Shown here one piece after another: positions 1 to 6,532 of a stretch of 7,486 bases of DNA. Where the stretch lies: assembly GCA_002310235.1 (NCBI GenBank), contig DBYO01000007.1:14931-22416 (forward strand), given 5' to 3'. Below the pieces are notes generated by a model. The model had not been told where the DNA came from, made no database searches, and was given only the letters and a program-made list of their open reading frames with translations. The DNA is from Bacteroidales bacterium UBA1184. GTDB lineage: Bacteria; Bacteroidota; Bacteroidia; Bacteroidales; ML635J-15. A program made the translations under genes and the position numbers. Position 1 is the stretch's first letter; every line of letters begins with the position of its first letter.

Positions 1-990
1 GGTGCATTTATGGCAGAAAGGTTTCTGTTTATGCCGTCGCTGGGATTTAGCCTTGCAATAGCATACACTTTTGCCGAGGTTTTGCCCGAAAAGTTTCCCG
101 AAAGGGAAAATATGTGGCGTAATGTCACAGTTGCGGTGCTGGGCGTTGTTGCACTGGCATTTTCGGCAAAGACCATAACCCGCAATATGGACTGGAAGGA
201 TTCGTCAACGCTATTTGCCCACGATGTGCATGTCAGCGTCAACAGCATAAAGGGCAACAGCTCGTATGCAAGCGACCTTTACACGCAGTCGGAAGGGGCG
301 GAGAAGCGTGCTGCAAAGTGTCACGGAGCCGACAGCCTTGCTTGTATTGCCCAACGCGACAGCATTATGCGCGAAGCGATTCCTTATTTCGAGAAGGCAT
401 TGGGTTTCGACAGCCTAAATTCAGAATCGTTGGTGCGTATTGGCAATATTTACTACAAGCTTGATAACGACTACAATACTATGTTCAAGTATTACAAGCA
501 GGCTTTGCGTTCAAATCCGCTCAATCGCGATGTGTGGAACAATACTGTCGGCGTGCTTACATATAACATAGACGATATAGAATACGAGAAAACAATCTGG
601 CGTGATTATGCTGAACTTTCGCCCGACTACTACGAATCATACTACCAGCTTGGCGAAATTTTCTATTCTGCAAATCCCAAGCAGAACGACTCGGTTATAT
701 ATTACATGACGAAGGCTTATTCGTTGAATACAAGCAAGTTCGAGATCCCATTCCATCTGGGTATGTCGTATGGAAATCTGGGTGACTTTGCAAAAGCAAA
801 GGAGTATCTGCTCAAAGCTGATGCCTTGAAGGAAGATGCCGAAGTGAAGAAGTTCCTCGGCATAATCTACGGCACCGAAGGCAATCCGGACGAGGCATAC
901 AAGTATTTCTCAAAGTCGGCACAACTGAATCCCAACGACCCAGTAGTGCAGCAGTACGTAGCGCAGTCGAAGATGGAGGCGGGGTTGTGA
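1..990 (+). CDS. C-terminal part of a TMTC-like membrane protein with TPR repeats (5' end outside window)
   Basis: The reading frame is open from base 1, and the first in-frame ATG (nt 10) lies inside a conserved motif, so the gene starts upstream and this is only its C-terminal part. The motif AERFLFMPSLGF (nt 13-48) followed by a hydrophobic segment resembles the 'AER-LY-PS-GF' signature of TMTC/DUF1736-type integral membrane glycosyltransferases. A second membrane segment lies near nt 115-170. It is followed by TRNMDWKDSSTLF (nt 175-213), which matches the RN-DW-LF element that precedes the TPRs in that family. About four or five TPR-like helical pairs fill nt 370-960. By family knowledge such proteins transfer mannose or other lipid-linked sugars to proteins outside the cytoplasm; the substrate here is unknown. 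The catalytic N-terminal half is not visible, so the enzyme call rests on the junction motifs. A generic membrane TPR protein is the alternative. Confidence 0.75.
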   Translation, partial: GAFMAERFLFMPSLGFSLAIAYTFAEVLPEKFPERENMWRNVTVAVLGVVALAFSAKTITRNMDWKDSSTLFAHDVHVSVNSIKGNSSYASDLYTQSEGAEKRAAKCHGADSLACIAQRDSIMREAIPYFEKALGFDSLNSESLVRIGNIYYKLDNDYNTMFKYYKQALRSNPLNRDVWNNTVGVLTYNIDDIEYEKTIWRDYAELSPDYYESYYQLGEIFYSANPKQNDSVIYYMTKAYSLNTSKFEIPFHLGMSYGNLGDFAKAKEYLLKADALKEDAEVKKFLGIIYGTEGNPDEAYKYFSKSAQLNPNDPVVQQYVAQSKMEAGL

Positions 991-1053
991 AAAGGCTAAA
1001 AGGCTAGAAGGCTGACAGGCTTGCAGTCTAACTGACAGGCAGACGAGAAGGCT
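990..1053 (+). repeat. Degenerate 8-bp tandem repeat (consensus AAAAGGCT)
   Basis: Five head-to-tail 8-bp units start at the last base of the upstream stop codon: AAAAGGCT (990-997), AAAAGGCT (998-1005), AGAAGGCT (1006-1013), GACAGGCT (1014-1021) and the diverged TGCAGTCT (1022-1029). After a 4-base break, GACAGGCA (1034-1041) and AGAAGGCT (1046-1053) continue the pattern. The period is not a multiple of three, and the array sits wholly after the stop codon. No inverted symmetry or T-tract makes it a terminator. Confidence 0.75.
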
Positions 1054-1056
1054 AAT

Positions 1057-1143
1057 ATGGCAAACCGTCTATGGTTGGGTTGGCTGATGGTGGTCTGCTC
1101 CTTGGTTCGACTGCTGTTGATTGCCTCATGCTTCCGAAACTAA
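1057..1143 (+). CDS. Possible 28-residue single-span hydrophobic peptide
   Basis: An ATG at 1057 opens a 28-codon frame closed by TAA at 1141-1143. The peptide begins MANRLWLGWLMVV and ends with SCFRN. Residues 5-24 are almost entirely hydrophobic, with Arg near each end (R4, R27) and one internal Arg (R18), so it could form one membrane span. It directly follows the octamer repeats and ends just before the promoter of the next gene. There is no clear ribosome binding site and no promoter of its own. It could be a real small membrane peptide, a decayed fragment, or chance. I recognise no family. Confidence 0.2.
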   Translation: MANRLWLGWLMVVCSLVRLLLIASCFRN

Positions 1144-1144
1144 T

Positions 1145-1176
1145 TTTTCAACTTTCCAGAAAAAACATTATCTTTG
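1145..1176 (+). promoter_or_regulatory. Bacteroidota-type promoter for the Yip1-smpB operon
   Basis: TATCTTTG at 1169-1176 fits the Bacteroidota -7 element TAnnTTTG exactly. A near match to the -33 element (TTTC at 1146-1149 for TTTG) lies 19 nt upstream, the usual spacing. Transcription would then start around nt 1180-1184, giving a leader of about 12-16 nt before the ATG at 1196. This rules out translation from the TTG at 1121, which lies upstream of the promoter. Confidence 0.65.
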
Positions 1177-1195
1177 CAAAATTTTGCAGTATTTT

Positions 1196-1762
1196 ATGGT
1201 TGTAAAAAGTGTCATAGGAAAAATGGCGAAAATATTCGTTAGTCCGCGCATATTCTGGCAGCGGTACGAGTTTTCGTCGTTGACAGCAAAGGACTTGCAT
1301 GGTAAGGTCTATCCTGTGCTGATGTCGGCATTTTTTGCAATCGTGCTGTTTGGTTCTGCGCTCAACCGTATGCCCGAGGAGGGTTTCCCAATTGTCCTGC
1401 TCGATTCCTTTGTTATTACGATGTTGTTTGCGCTGACTTACTTTCTGGTAACTTTTCTCGAAAAGTGGATTTGTCGCATGTACGGCAACATTGAGTACCG
1501 CAAGTCGTCGCTTTTCCTGCTGGAATGCATGCTTCCTTTTTATTTGTTGTACGCTGTGCTTGCAGTGTTCCCGAGCTTGTTTTTCCTGTGGGTATTAGTC
1601 GCATACAGCCTGTTCCTTATGTATTTCGGAGCAATATATTTTCTGAAGGTTGCTGAGGATAGGGTAATAATCTTTATGATATTGTCGGTACTGGTTATTG
1701 TGTTGGGCGTAGCGGTGTCGCAGACACTCGATGGAATCATTATGGGATTTTTTGTTGATTAG
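1196..1762 (+). CDS. Yip1-family integral membrane protein
   Basis: This is a 188-residue protein with about five predicted membrane spans, near residues 39-56, 66-88, 105-125, 128-150 and 156-175. The N-terminus carries KIFVSPRIFWQRY (residues 12-24), which fits the 'I--P---W' opening of bacterial Yip1 (PF04893-like) proteins. Their molecular role in bacteria is not established, and no catalytic residues can be named. I chose ATG 1196 because it lies just downstream of the promoter and gives the longer amphipathic lead-in usual in this family. ATG 1223, with AGGA at 1216-1219, is a plausible alternative. The gene ends 10 nt before smpB and is probably the first gene of that operon. Confidence 0.7.
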   Translation: MVVKSVIGKMAKIFVSPRIFWQRYEFSSLTAKDLHGKVYPVLMSAFFAIVLFGSALNRMPEEGFPIVLLDSFVITMLFALTYFLVTFLEKWICRMYGNIEYRKSSLFLLECMLPFYLLYAVLAVFPSLFFLWVLVAYSLFLMYFGAIYFLKVAEDRVIIFMILSVLVIVLGVAVSQTLDGIIMGFFVD

Positions 1763-1772
1763 ACTATTGGTA

Positions 1773-2222
1773 ATGAAAAAGATAGAATATAAAAATAAAA
1801 AGGCGTCTTTCAAGTTCGAGTTTATCGAAAAATATACTGCAGGCATTGTGCTTACCGGTACCGAGATAAAGTCGATTCGTGACGGCAAGATAAATTTCAC
1901 CGATTCGTACTGTATTTTCAAGGATAACGAATTGTGGGTTACCTCGGTGCATATTTCGGAGTATTCTCTCGGCACCTGCAACAACCACGATCCTAAGCGC
2001 GACCGTAAGTTGCTGCTTAACCGCAGGGAACTTAACAAGTTGCAGAAGAAGGTGGCAGAGAAGGGTTTGACTATAGTGCCAGTGTCGCTTTTTCTCAACG
2101 AGGCTGGAATCGCAAAGATGGAAATTGCGTTGGCTCGTGGTAAGAAGTTGCACGACAAGCGCGAGGATATAAAGGACCGCGACACTAAGCGCGACCTTGA
2201 TAGAACAAAGAAGATGAAGTAG
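1773..2222 (+). CDS. smpB: SsrA-binding protein SmpB
   Basis: SmpB binds tmRNA (SsrA) and brings it to ribosomes stalled on broken mRNAs, so that the nascent peptide is tagged for destruction and the ribosome is freed. The 149-residue length is typical. The family blocks are all present: AGIVLTGTEIKSIRDGK (residues 23-39) of the OB-fold core, NHDPKRDRKLLLNRREL in the middle, KGLTIVPVSLF, and ALARGKKLHDKRE (about 119-131), which leads into the basic C-terminal tail that enters the decoding centre. An upstream in-frame ATG at 1731 would overlap the Yip1 gene and add residues foreign to the family, so ATG 1773 is preferred. There is no Shine-Dalgarno sequence. The tmRNA gene itself is not in this window. 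Confidence 0.96.
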   Translation: MKKIEYKNKKASFKFEFIEKYTAGIVLTGTEIKSIRDGKINFTDSYCIFKDNELWVTSVHISEYSLGTCNNHDPKRDRKLLLNRRELNKLQKKVAEKGLTIVPVSLFLNEAGIAKMEIALARGKKLHDKREDIKDRDTKRDLDRTKKMK

Positions 2223-2230
2223 AAGAAGAA

Positions 2231-3082
2231 ATGGCAGGAGAAACAGAAATAGTGCTATATAACCCTGACAAGTCTGTCAACATAGAAGTTCGGTTAGAGG
2301 ATGAAACTGTTTGGCTAACACAGGCCCAAATGGCTTTGTTGTTTGATACTACGCCGCAGAATGTAACTATGCATATAAGAGGGATTTATGGTGACGCGGA
2401 ACTTCTTGAAAGTTCAACTTGTAAGGATTTCTTACAAGTTCGACAAGAAGGACAAAGAATGGTTACAAGAAAACAAAAGATTTATAATCTTGATGTTATT
2501 ATTTCTGTTGGCTATCGTGTTAAATCTAAGCGTGGCGTAGAATTTCGCCAGTGGGCAAATAAGGTTCTGAAGGATTTTCTATTACGTGGATATGCTTTTA
2601 ATGCTCGTCTTGAAACATTGGAACAGAAGGTTGCTCGTCACGATGAGCAAATTCTGTTTTTCATAAAGTCTACAACACCGATAGCCGAAAAGGTATTTAT
2701 GGATGGGGAGTTTTATGATGCGTTTGCATTGGTTCAAAAACTGATAAAGTCTGCAAAGAAAAGCATTATACTTATAGATAATTATGTTGACGAGTCGGTA
2801 CTTACAAGGATGAGTGAAAAGTCGGATGGGGTATCGGTTTTCATATATACAAAATCTGTAGGCAAGGCCATGGAACTTGCTGCAGAAAAGTTCAATAGTC
2901 AATATGGTGGCTTGAAGTTGAAGCGGTTTGCCGATTGCCACGATAGGTTTTTGATTCTTGATGATTCGGAGATGTATCTTTTCGGAGCTTCGCTGAAGGA
3001 TTTGGGCAAGAAAATGTTCGCGTTTACAAAACTTGACAGTTCAAGCATTGCGTTGGTAATGAATAGAATAAAGAATGTTTAG
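2231..3082 (+). CDS. RhuM-family protein with PLD-like C-terminal region
   Basis: This 283-residue protein has two parts. Residues 1-125 match the RhuM ('virulence protein RhuM', PF13310-type) family: a helix-turn-helix-like WLTQAQMALLFDTTPQNV (28-45), then KDFLQVRQEGQR (65-76) and YNLDVIISVGYRVKS (85-99) plus FRQWANKVLKDFLLRGY (105-121). After a coiled stretch (about 125-148), residues 155-265 resemble a phospholipase-D-like fold, with IILIDNYVD (179-187), HDRFLILDD (237-245) and GASLKDLGKK (252-261). The PLD HxKx4D motif appears as H237-x-R239-x4-D244, with Arg replacing Lys, so nuclease or lipase activity is doubtful. RhuM proteins are often found in accessory DNA, and their function is unsettled. 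The gene follows smpB by 8 nt (AAGAAGAA, purine-rich) and precedes plsY by 24 nt. It is much AT-richer than both, which suggests it was acquired. Confidence 0.88.
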   Translation: MAGETEIVLYNPDKSVNIEVRLEDETVWLTQAQMALLFDTTPQNVTMHIRGIYGDAELLESSTCKDFLQVRQEGQRMVTRKQKIYNLDVIISVGYRVKSKRGVEFRQWANKVLKDFLLRGYAFNARLETLEQKVARHDEQILFFIKSTTPIAEKVFMDGEFYDAFALVQKLIKSAKKSIILIDNYVDESVLTRMSEKSDGVSVFIYTKSVGKAMELAAEKFNSQYGGLKLKRFADCHDRFLILDDSEMYLFGASLKDLGKKMFAFTKLDSSSIALVMNRIKNV

Positions 3083-3106
3083 ATGTAATTTGAAATAATT
3101 GAAGAC

Positions 3107-3781
3107 ATGAATATACTTATTATAATATTACTTGCAATAGCCGCTTATTTGATTGGTTCATTCAGTTCGGCATTGTGGTACGGCAAATGGTTCTACGGAA
3201 TCGACATTCGCGAACATGGCAGCAAGAATGCTGGTTCGACAAATGTTCTGCGTGTGCTTGGCTGGAAATGCGCGATACCTGTATTCATCACCGATGTCAT
3301 AAAGAGTTTCGTGCCGACGATGTTTTTCGTGATGCTGCTCAACAAGTTTGCATCGCCAGAAGGTTCGGTTTATGTCGCACAAGGTTCCGAAGCCTACTAC
3401 CTGTACCAGCTTCTGTTCGGTATGATGGCGATAGTGGGACACATTTTCCCGATTTTCTCCGGATTCAAGGGCGGAAAGGGCGTCGCATCGATGCTAGGAC
3501 TTGTGCTTGCACTCGATCCGTTGTCGGCAGCGATAGCATTGGGTGTTTTCATCATCGTTGTGCTGATAACAAGAATAGTTTCCGTTTCGTCGATGTCGGC
3601 TGCTGTGGCTTTCCCGATTGTAGTGTATGTGCTCGGCATATTCCGCGAGACCGGTCACAGCATTACAATGACCGTATTTTCAATACTTGTAGCCATATTG
3701 CTGATAGTCACTCATCGCAAGAATATTAAAAGATTGTTAAACCACGAGGAACCAAAGATAACGATTGCAAAAAAGGAATAA
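3107..3781 (+). CDS. plsY: Acyl-phosphate:glycerol-3-phosphate acyltransferase PlsY
   Basis: PlsY is an inner-membrane enzyme that transfers the acyl group from acyl-phosphate (made by PlsX) to glycerol-3-phosphate, giving lysophosphatidic acid, the first step of phospholipid synthesis. The 224-residue protein has several hydrophobic spans and the three family motifs: GSFSSALW (17-24) with DIREHGSKNAGSTN (33-46), GHIFPIFSGFKGGKGVAS (111-128), and the C-terminal THRKNIKRLLNHEE (202-215). The last usually ends G-E; here N-H-E-E replaces it, a minor change. A moderately longer loop between motifs 1 and 2 (about residues 79-98) is visible. The ATG at 3107 gives the expected short N-terminus before the first span. 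It is probably the last gene of the Yip1-smpB-rhuM-plsY string; plsX is not nearby. Confidence 0.95.
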   Translation: MNILIIILLAIAAYLIGSFSSALWYGKWFYGIDIREHGSKNAGSTNVLRVLGWKCAIPVFITDVIKSFVPTMFFVMLLNKFASPEGSVYVAQGSEAYYLYQLLFGMMAIVGHIFPIFSGFKGGKGVASMLGLVLALDPLSAAIALGVFIIVVLITRIVSVSSMSAAVAFPIVVYVLGIFRETGHSITMTVFSILVAILLIVTHRKNIKRLLNHEEPKITIAKKE

Positions 3782-3786
3782 TTTTG
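3779..3786 (+). promoter_or_regulatory. Candidate -7 promoter element for the M13 peptidase gene
   Basis: TAATTTTG fits the Bacteroidota -7 consensus TAnnTTTG and overlaps the TAA stop codon of plsY. It is followed by CAAAA, the same bases that follow the promoter at 1169-1176. Transcription would start near 3790 and leave a leader of about 15 nt before ATG 3805. No good -33 TTTG is seen at the normal 19-21 nt distance, so this is weaker than the upstream promoter. Confidence 0.4.
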
Positions 3787-3804
3787 CAAAAAAAATTGTT
3801 ATCG

Positions 3805-5841
3805 ATGAAATCAATACTAAAACTAATGGCATGCGGACTGGCATTCGGGCTTACTGCATGCAGCTCTAATCAGAATCAAAGTATGGAAGACAAGGCTTTG
3901 AACATGGCCGACCTCGATACCACAGTATCGGCATCGGCAGATTTTTACGCATACGCAACTGGTGGTTGGCAGAAGAACAATCCGTTGCCAAACGATAAGT
4001 CGCGTTACGGTTCGTTCGATATTCTCGGCGAGGAAACCGACAAGAAGGTTAATTCCCTTATTCAGGATTTGGCAAAACAGCAAAACGAGGAAAATTCTGT
4101 CGAGTGGAAAATTGCAACACTCTACAATCTCGGTATGGACGAGGCAAAACTCAATTCCGATGGCATTTCTCCGATAAAGCCTATGCTTGACGAGATTGAT
4201 GCGATGACCGACAAGGCTCAGATTGTGGACATGGTTGCCAAGATGCACCACCAGGGCGTTTCTGCTTTCTTCGGCGTGTTCGGTACTAGCGATCCAGCCA
4301 ATAGCGACCTCAATATTCCTTGGTACTATCAGAGCGGACTTGGTCTTGCAAACAAGGAATACTACACCGACAAGGGCGAAAGGGAAGACTTGATACGTCA
4401 GCAGTATGTTGAACATGTAGGAAAGATGTTCGCTTTGATCGGTTATTCAGAAGAAGATGCCAAGGCAGCTGCAAATATTGTATTCGAAATCGAAAACCAG
4501 CTTGCAAATGTTTCGATGGGAAGCGTCGAGGAACGTGATCCGTTTAAGACTACAAACAAAATGAATGTAGAAGAAATGGCAGCCAAGTCGCCCAACTTCG
4601 ACATCGCAAAATATTTCGAACTTCAGGGTATTACTGTAAAGGAAAACTTCAATGTCTGCCAGCCTTTGTTTTTGGCAGGTGTTTCCGATATAATTGGAAA
4701 GCAGTCTCTCGACAACATCAAGCAGTATTTGAAGTGGAATGTTGTTAATTCGTCTGCTTCTTATCTGAGCGAAGATCTCAACAAGCAGAATTTCGAATTC
4801 TACGGCAAGACTTTGTCGGGTGTTCCTGTTCAGCAGGACAGATGGAAACGTGTTGTAAGGGTTGTAAACGGCAATCTTGGCGAATGCGTTGGCGAAATCT
4901 TTGTACAGAAGTATTTCCCGCCTGAGGCAAAGGAGCGTATGGTAACTTTGGTTGAAAATCTGCGTTCGGCTTTCGGTGAAAGAATCAAGAATCTTGAATG
5001 GATGAGCGAGGAAACAAAGGCTAAGGCATTGGAAAAACTTGCTGCAATTACCGTAAAAATCGGTTATCCAGACAAGTGGAAAGACTATTCGAAGCTTCAG
5101 TTGAAGGAAGATTCATACTATGCTAATGTTTTAAGATGCAACGAGTTCGAATTCGACGACATGGTTAGCAAGATTGGCAAGCCGGTTGACAAGGAAGAGT
5201 GGGGTATGACTCCGCAGACTGTAAATGCGTATTACAATCCAAGCACCAACGAAATCTGCTTCCCGGCTGGTATTCTTCAGCCACCATTCTTCTATATGGA
5301 TGCCGACGATGCTGTAAACTATGGCGCAATCGGTGTTGTTATAGGACATGAGATGACTCACGGATTCGACGACCAAGGCCGTAACTATGACAAGGATGGA
5401 AATCTCGCATGCTGGTGGACTGATGAAGATGCCGCTAAGTTTACCGAAAGAGCAAAAGTGCTGATCGACAGATATAACTCAATAGTTGTTATCGACACCT
5501 TGCACGCAAATGGCGAATATTCGCTTGGTGAAAACATTGCCGACTATGGTGGATTGAAGATTTCATTCGATGCTTTCAAGAAGGCTTCGGAAGGCAAGGA
5601 ACAGCCGACAATCAACGGTTTTACTCCAGAACAGCGTTTCTACCTCTCGTATGCAAAGGTTTGGGCAAACAACATCCGCGACGAGGAAATTATCCGCCGT
5701 ACAAAGGAAGATGTTCATTCGCTCGGCAAGTGGAGAGTAAATGGACAGCTCATCGGTATCGACGATTTCCACAAGGCATTTGGAATCAAGGAAGGCGATG
5801 CAATGTATATTCCTGAATCTGAATGGGCAAAAATCTGGTAG
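3805..5841 (+). CDS. M13 family (neprilysin/PepO-type) zinc metallopeptidase, lipoprotein
   Basis: This 678-residue zinc endopeptidase likely cuts oligopeptides outside the cytoplasm. The N-terminus is a lipoprotein signal: K2/K6, a hydrophobic core, and lipobox LTAC with Cys19 as the lipidated residue. The residues after Cys19 (SSNQNQ) are not acidic. An M13 N-terminal domain occupies about 35-430 and the catalytic domain about 470-678. Visible active-site motifs are NAYYNP (474-479) with FPAGILQPPFF, the zinc site HEMTH (His515, Glu516, His519), and ENIAD (576-580), where Glu576 is the third ligand and Asp580 supports catalysis. KWRVNG near the C-terminus and the final KIW are family features, so the protein is complete. 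ATG 3805 is chosen over TTG 3784 because it gives a proper lipoprotein signal and the TTG lies within the promoter element. It begins 23 nt after plsY. Confidence 0.95.
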   Translation: MKSILKLMACGLAFGLTACSSNQNQSMEDKALNMADLDTTVSASADFYAYATGGWQKNNPLPNDKSRYGSFDILGEETDKKVNSLIQDLAKQQNEENSVEWKIATLYNLGMDEAKLNSDGISPIKPMLDEIDAMTDKAQIVDMVAKMHHQGVSAFFGVFGTSDPANSDLNIPWYYQSGLGLANKEYYTDKGEREDLIRQQYVEHVGKMFALIGYSEEDAKAAANIVFEIENQLANVSMGSVEERDPFKTTNKMNVEEMAAKSPNFDIAKYFELQGITVKENFNVCQPLFLAGVSDIIGKQSLDNIKQYLKWNVVNSSASYLSEDLNKQNFEFYGKTLSGVPVQQDRWKRVVRVVNGNLGECVGEIFVQKYFPPEAKERMVTLVENLRSAFGERIKNLEWMSEETKAKALEKLAAITVKIGYPDKWKDYSKLQLKEDSYYANVLRCNEFEFDDMVSKIGKPVDKEEWGMTPQTVNAYYNPSTNEICFPAGILQPPFFYMDADDAVNYGAIGVVIGHEMTHGFDDQGRNYDKDGNLACWWTDEDAAKFTERAKVLIDRYNSIVVIDTLHANGEYSLGENIADYGGLKISFDAFKKASEGKEQPTINGFTPEQRFYLSYAKVWANNIRDEEIIRRTKEDVHSLGKWRVNGQLIGIDDFHKAFGIKEGDAMYIPESEWAKIW

Positions 5842-5860
5842 ATTTGATACTATGATATAC

Positions 5861-5892
5861 AAAAAAAAGCGGACGATTGTCCGCTTTTTTTT
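5861..5892. terminator. Bidirectional Rho-independent terminator
   Basis: Eight A's (5861-5868), the stem GCGGAC (5869-5874), a GATT loop (5875-5878), GTCCGC (5879-5884) and eight T's (5885-5892) form a perfect 14-bp palindrome around a 4-base loop. The hairpin ends in a T-run on both strands. It lies 19 nt after the M13 peptidase and 17 nt after the leftward rubrerythrin gene, so it can end transcription from both sides. Confidence 0.93.
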
Positions 5893-5909
5893 ATTGCCTG
5901 TAGGCTTGA

Positions 5910-6500
5910 TTATTTCTTCTTGAAGTATCTGTTGTAGAGACCTTCGAAAGCCTTGCCGTGACGAGCTTCGTCGCGAGCCATTTCGTGAACTGTGTCGTGG
6001 ATAGCATCGAGGTTGTTCTTCTTTGCGCACTTTGCCAATTCGAACTTACCAGCGGTTGCACCAAATTCGCAGTCGATTCTCCACTTCAGGTTCTTTTCGG
6101 TCGAAGCGGTCATGTTGGGGTCGCATTCCGAACCGAGGAGTTCTGCAAACTTAGCTGCGTGTTCTGCCTCTTCGAAAGCTGCCTTTTCCCAGTAGAGACC
6201 GATTTCAGGATAACCTTCGCGGTGTGCGATTCTTGCCATGCAGAGGTACATACCTACTTCGGAGCATTCGCCTGTGAAGTTAGCCTTCAACTGTTCAATA
6301 ATATATTGCTTGTCTTCGGGTGAGCAAGCGTCGAGATTCATACCTACGCCAAATACATGTTCTGCTGCAAGAGGAGCGTTTTCCTGCATTTCCTTGAATT
6401 TGCTTCCTGGAACCTTGCAAACTGGGCATTTGAAATCTTCAGGCATGCTTTCGCCTTCATAAACGTAACCACAAACTGGGCATACAAATTTTTTCTTCAT
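5910..6500 (-). CDS. Reverse rubrerythrin (N-terminal rubredoxin domain, diiron peroxidase)
   Basis: Rubrerythrins reduce hydrogen peroxide (and oxygen in the reverse type) in the cytoplasm of anaerobes, using electrons passed through a rubredoxin iron centre. This 196-residue protein has the domains in the reverse order: a rubredoxin-like module first, with CPVCGY (Cys7, Cys10) and CPVC (Cys25, Cys28), then a four-helix diiron domain. Diiron ligands are suggested by ECSE (78-81), EEAEH (110-114, E111xxH114) and DEARH (177-181, E178xxH181). Length and order match the reverse rubrerythrins of clostridia, some of which are annotated as NADH peroxidase. The start at 6500 puts the first Cys pair at residues 7-10. 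The 32-nt gap to the upstream gene has no promoter-like element, so it is probably cotranscribed with ferritin and the NifX-like gene. The electron donor is not encoded here. Confidence 0.94.
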   Translation of the reverse strand: MKKKFVCPVCGYVYEGESMPEDFKCPVCKVPGSKFKEMQENAPLAAEHVFGVGMNLDACSPEDKQYIIEQLKANFTGECSEVGMYLCMARIAHREGYPEIGLYWEKAAFEEAEHAAKFAELLGSECDPNMTASTEKNLKWRIDCEFGATAGKFELAKCAKKNNLDAIHDTVHEMARDEARHGKAFEGLYNRYFKKK

Positions 6501-6532
6501 CGTCTATTTGTTTTTTATTAGTTAAATCGTTT

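Noticed and set aside
1061..1079. AACC/GGTT inverted repeat as a terminator for the TPR gene
   Set aside because: The stem is only 4 bp, with no T-run after it.
1121..1195. N-terminal extension of the Yip1 gene from a TTG at 1121
   Set aside because: The TTG lies upstream of a good promoter (1169-1176), and the added residues do not resemble the family; ATG 1196 fits both.
1731..1772. N-terminal extension of SmpB from ATG 1731
   Set aside because: It would overlap the end of the Yip1 gene and add a hydrophobic lead that SmpB proteins lack; ATG 1773 gives the normal start.
3086..3092. TAATTTG before plsY as a promoter
   Set aside because: It is one T short of TAnnTTTG and has no good -33 partner; plsY is more simply read as cotranscribed with the genes before it.
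2215..3110. Flanking direct repeats marking rhuM as a discrete insertion
   Set aside because: The bases around its start and end are both purine-rich but share no convincing repeat by eye.
3175..3729. A 184-residue reading frame on the plus strand inside plsY
   Set aside because: It is Arg/Cys/His-rich with no recognisable motif and overlaps a clear plsY in another frame.
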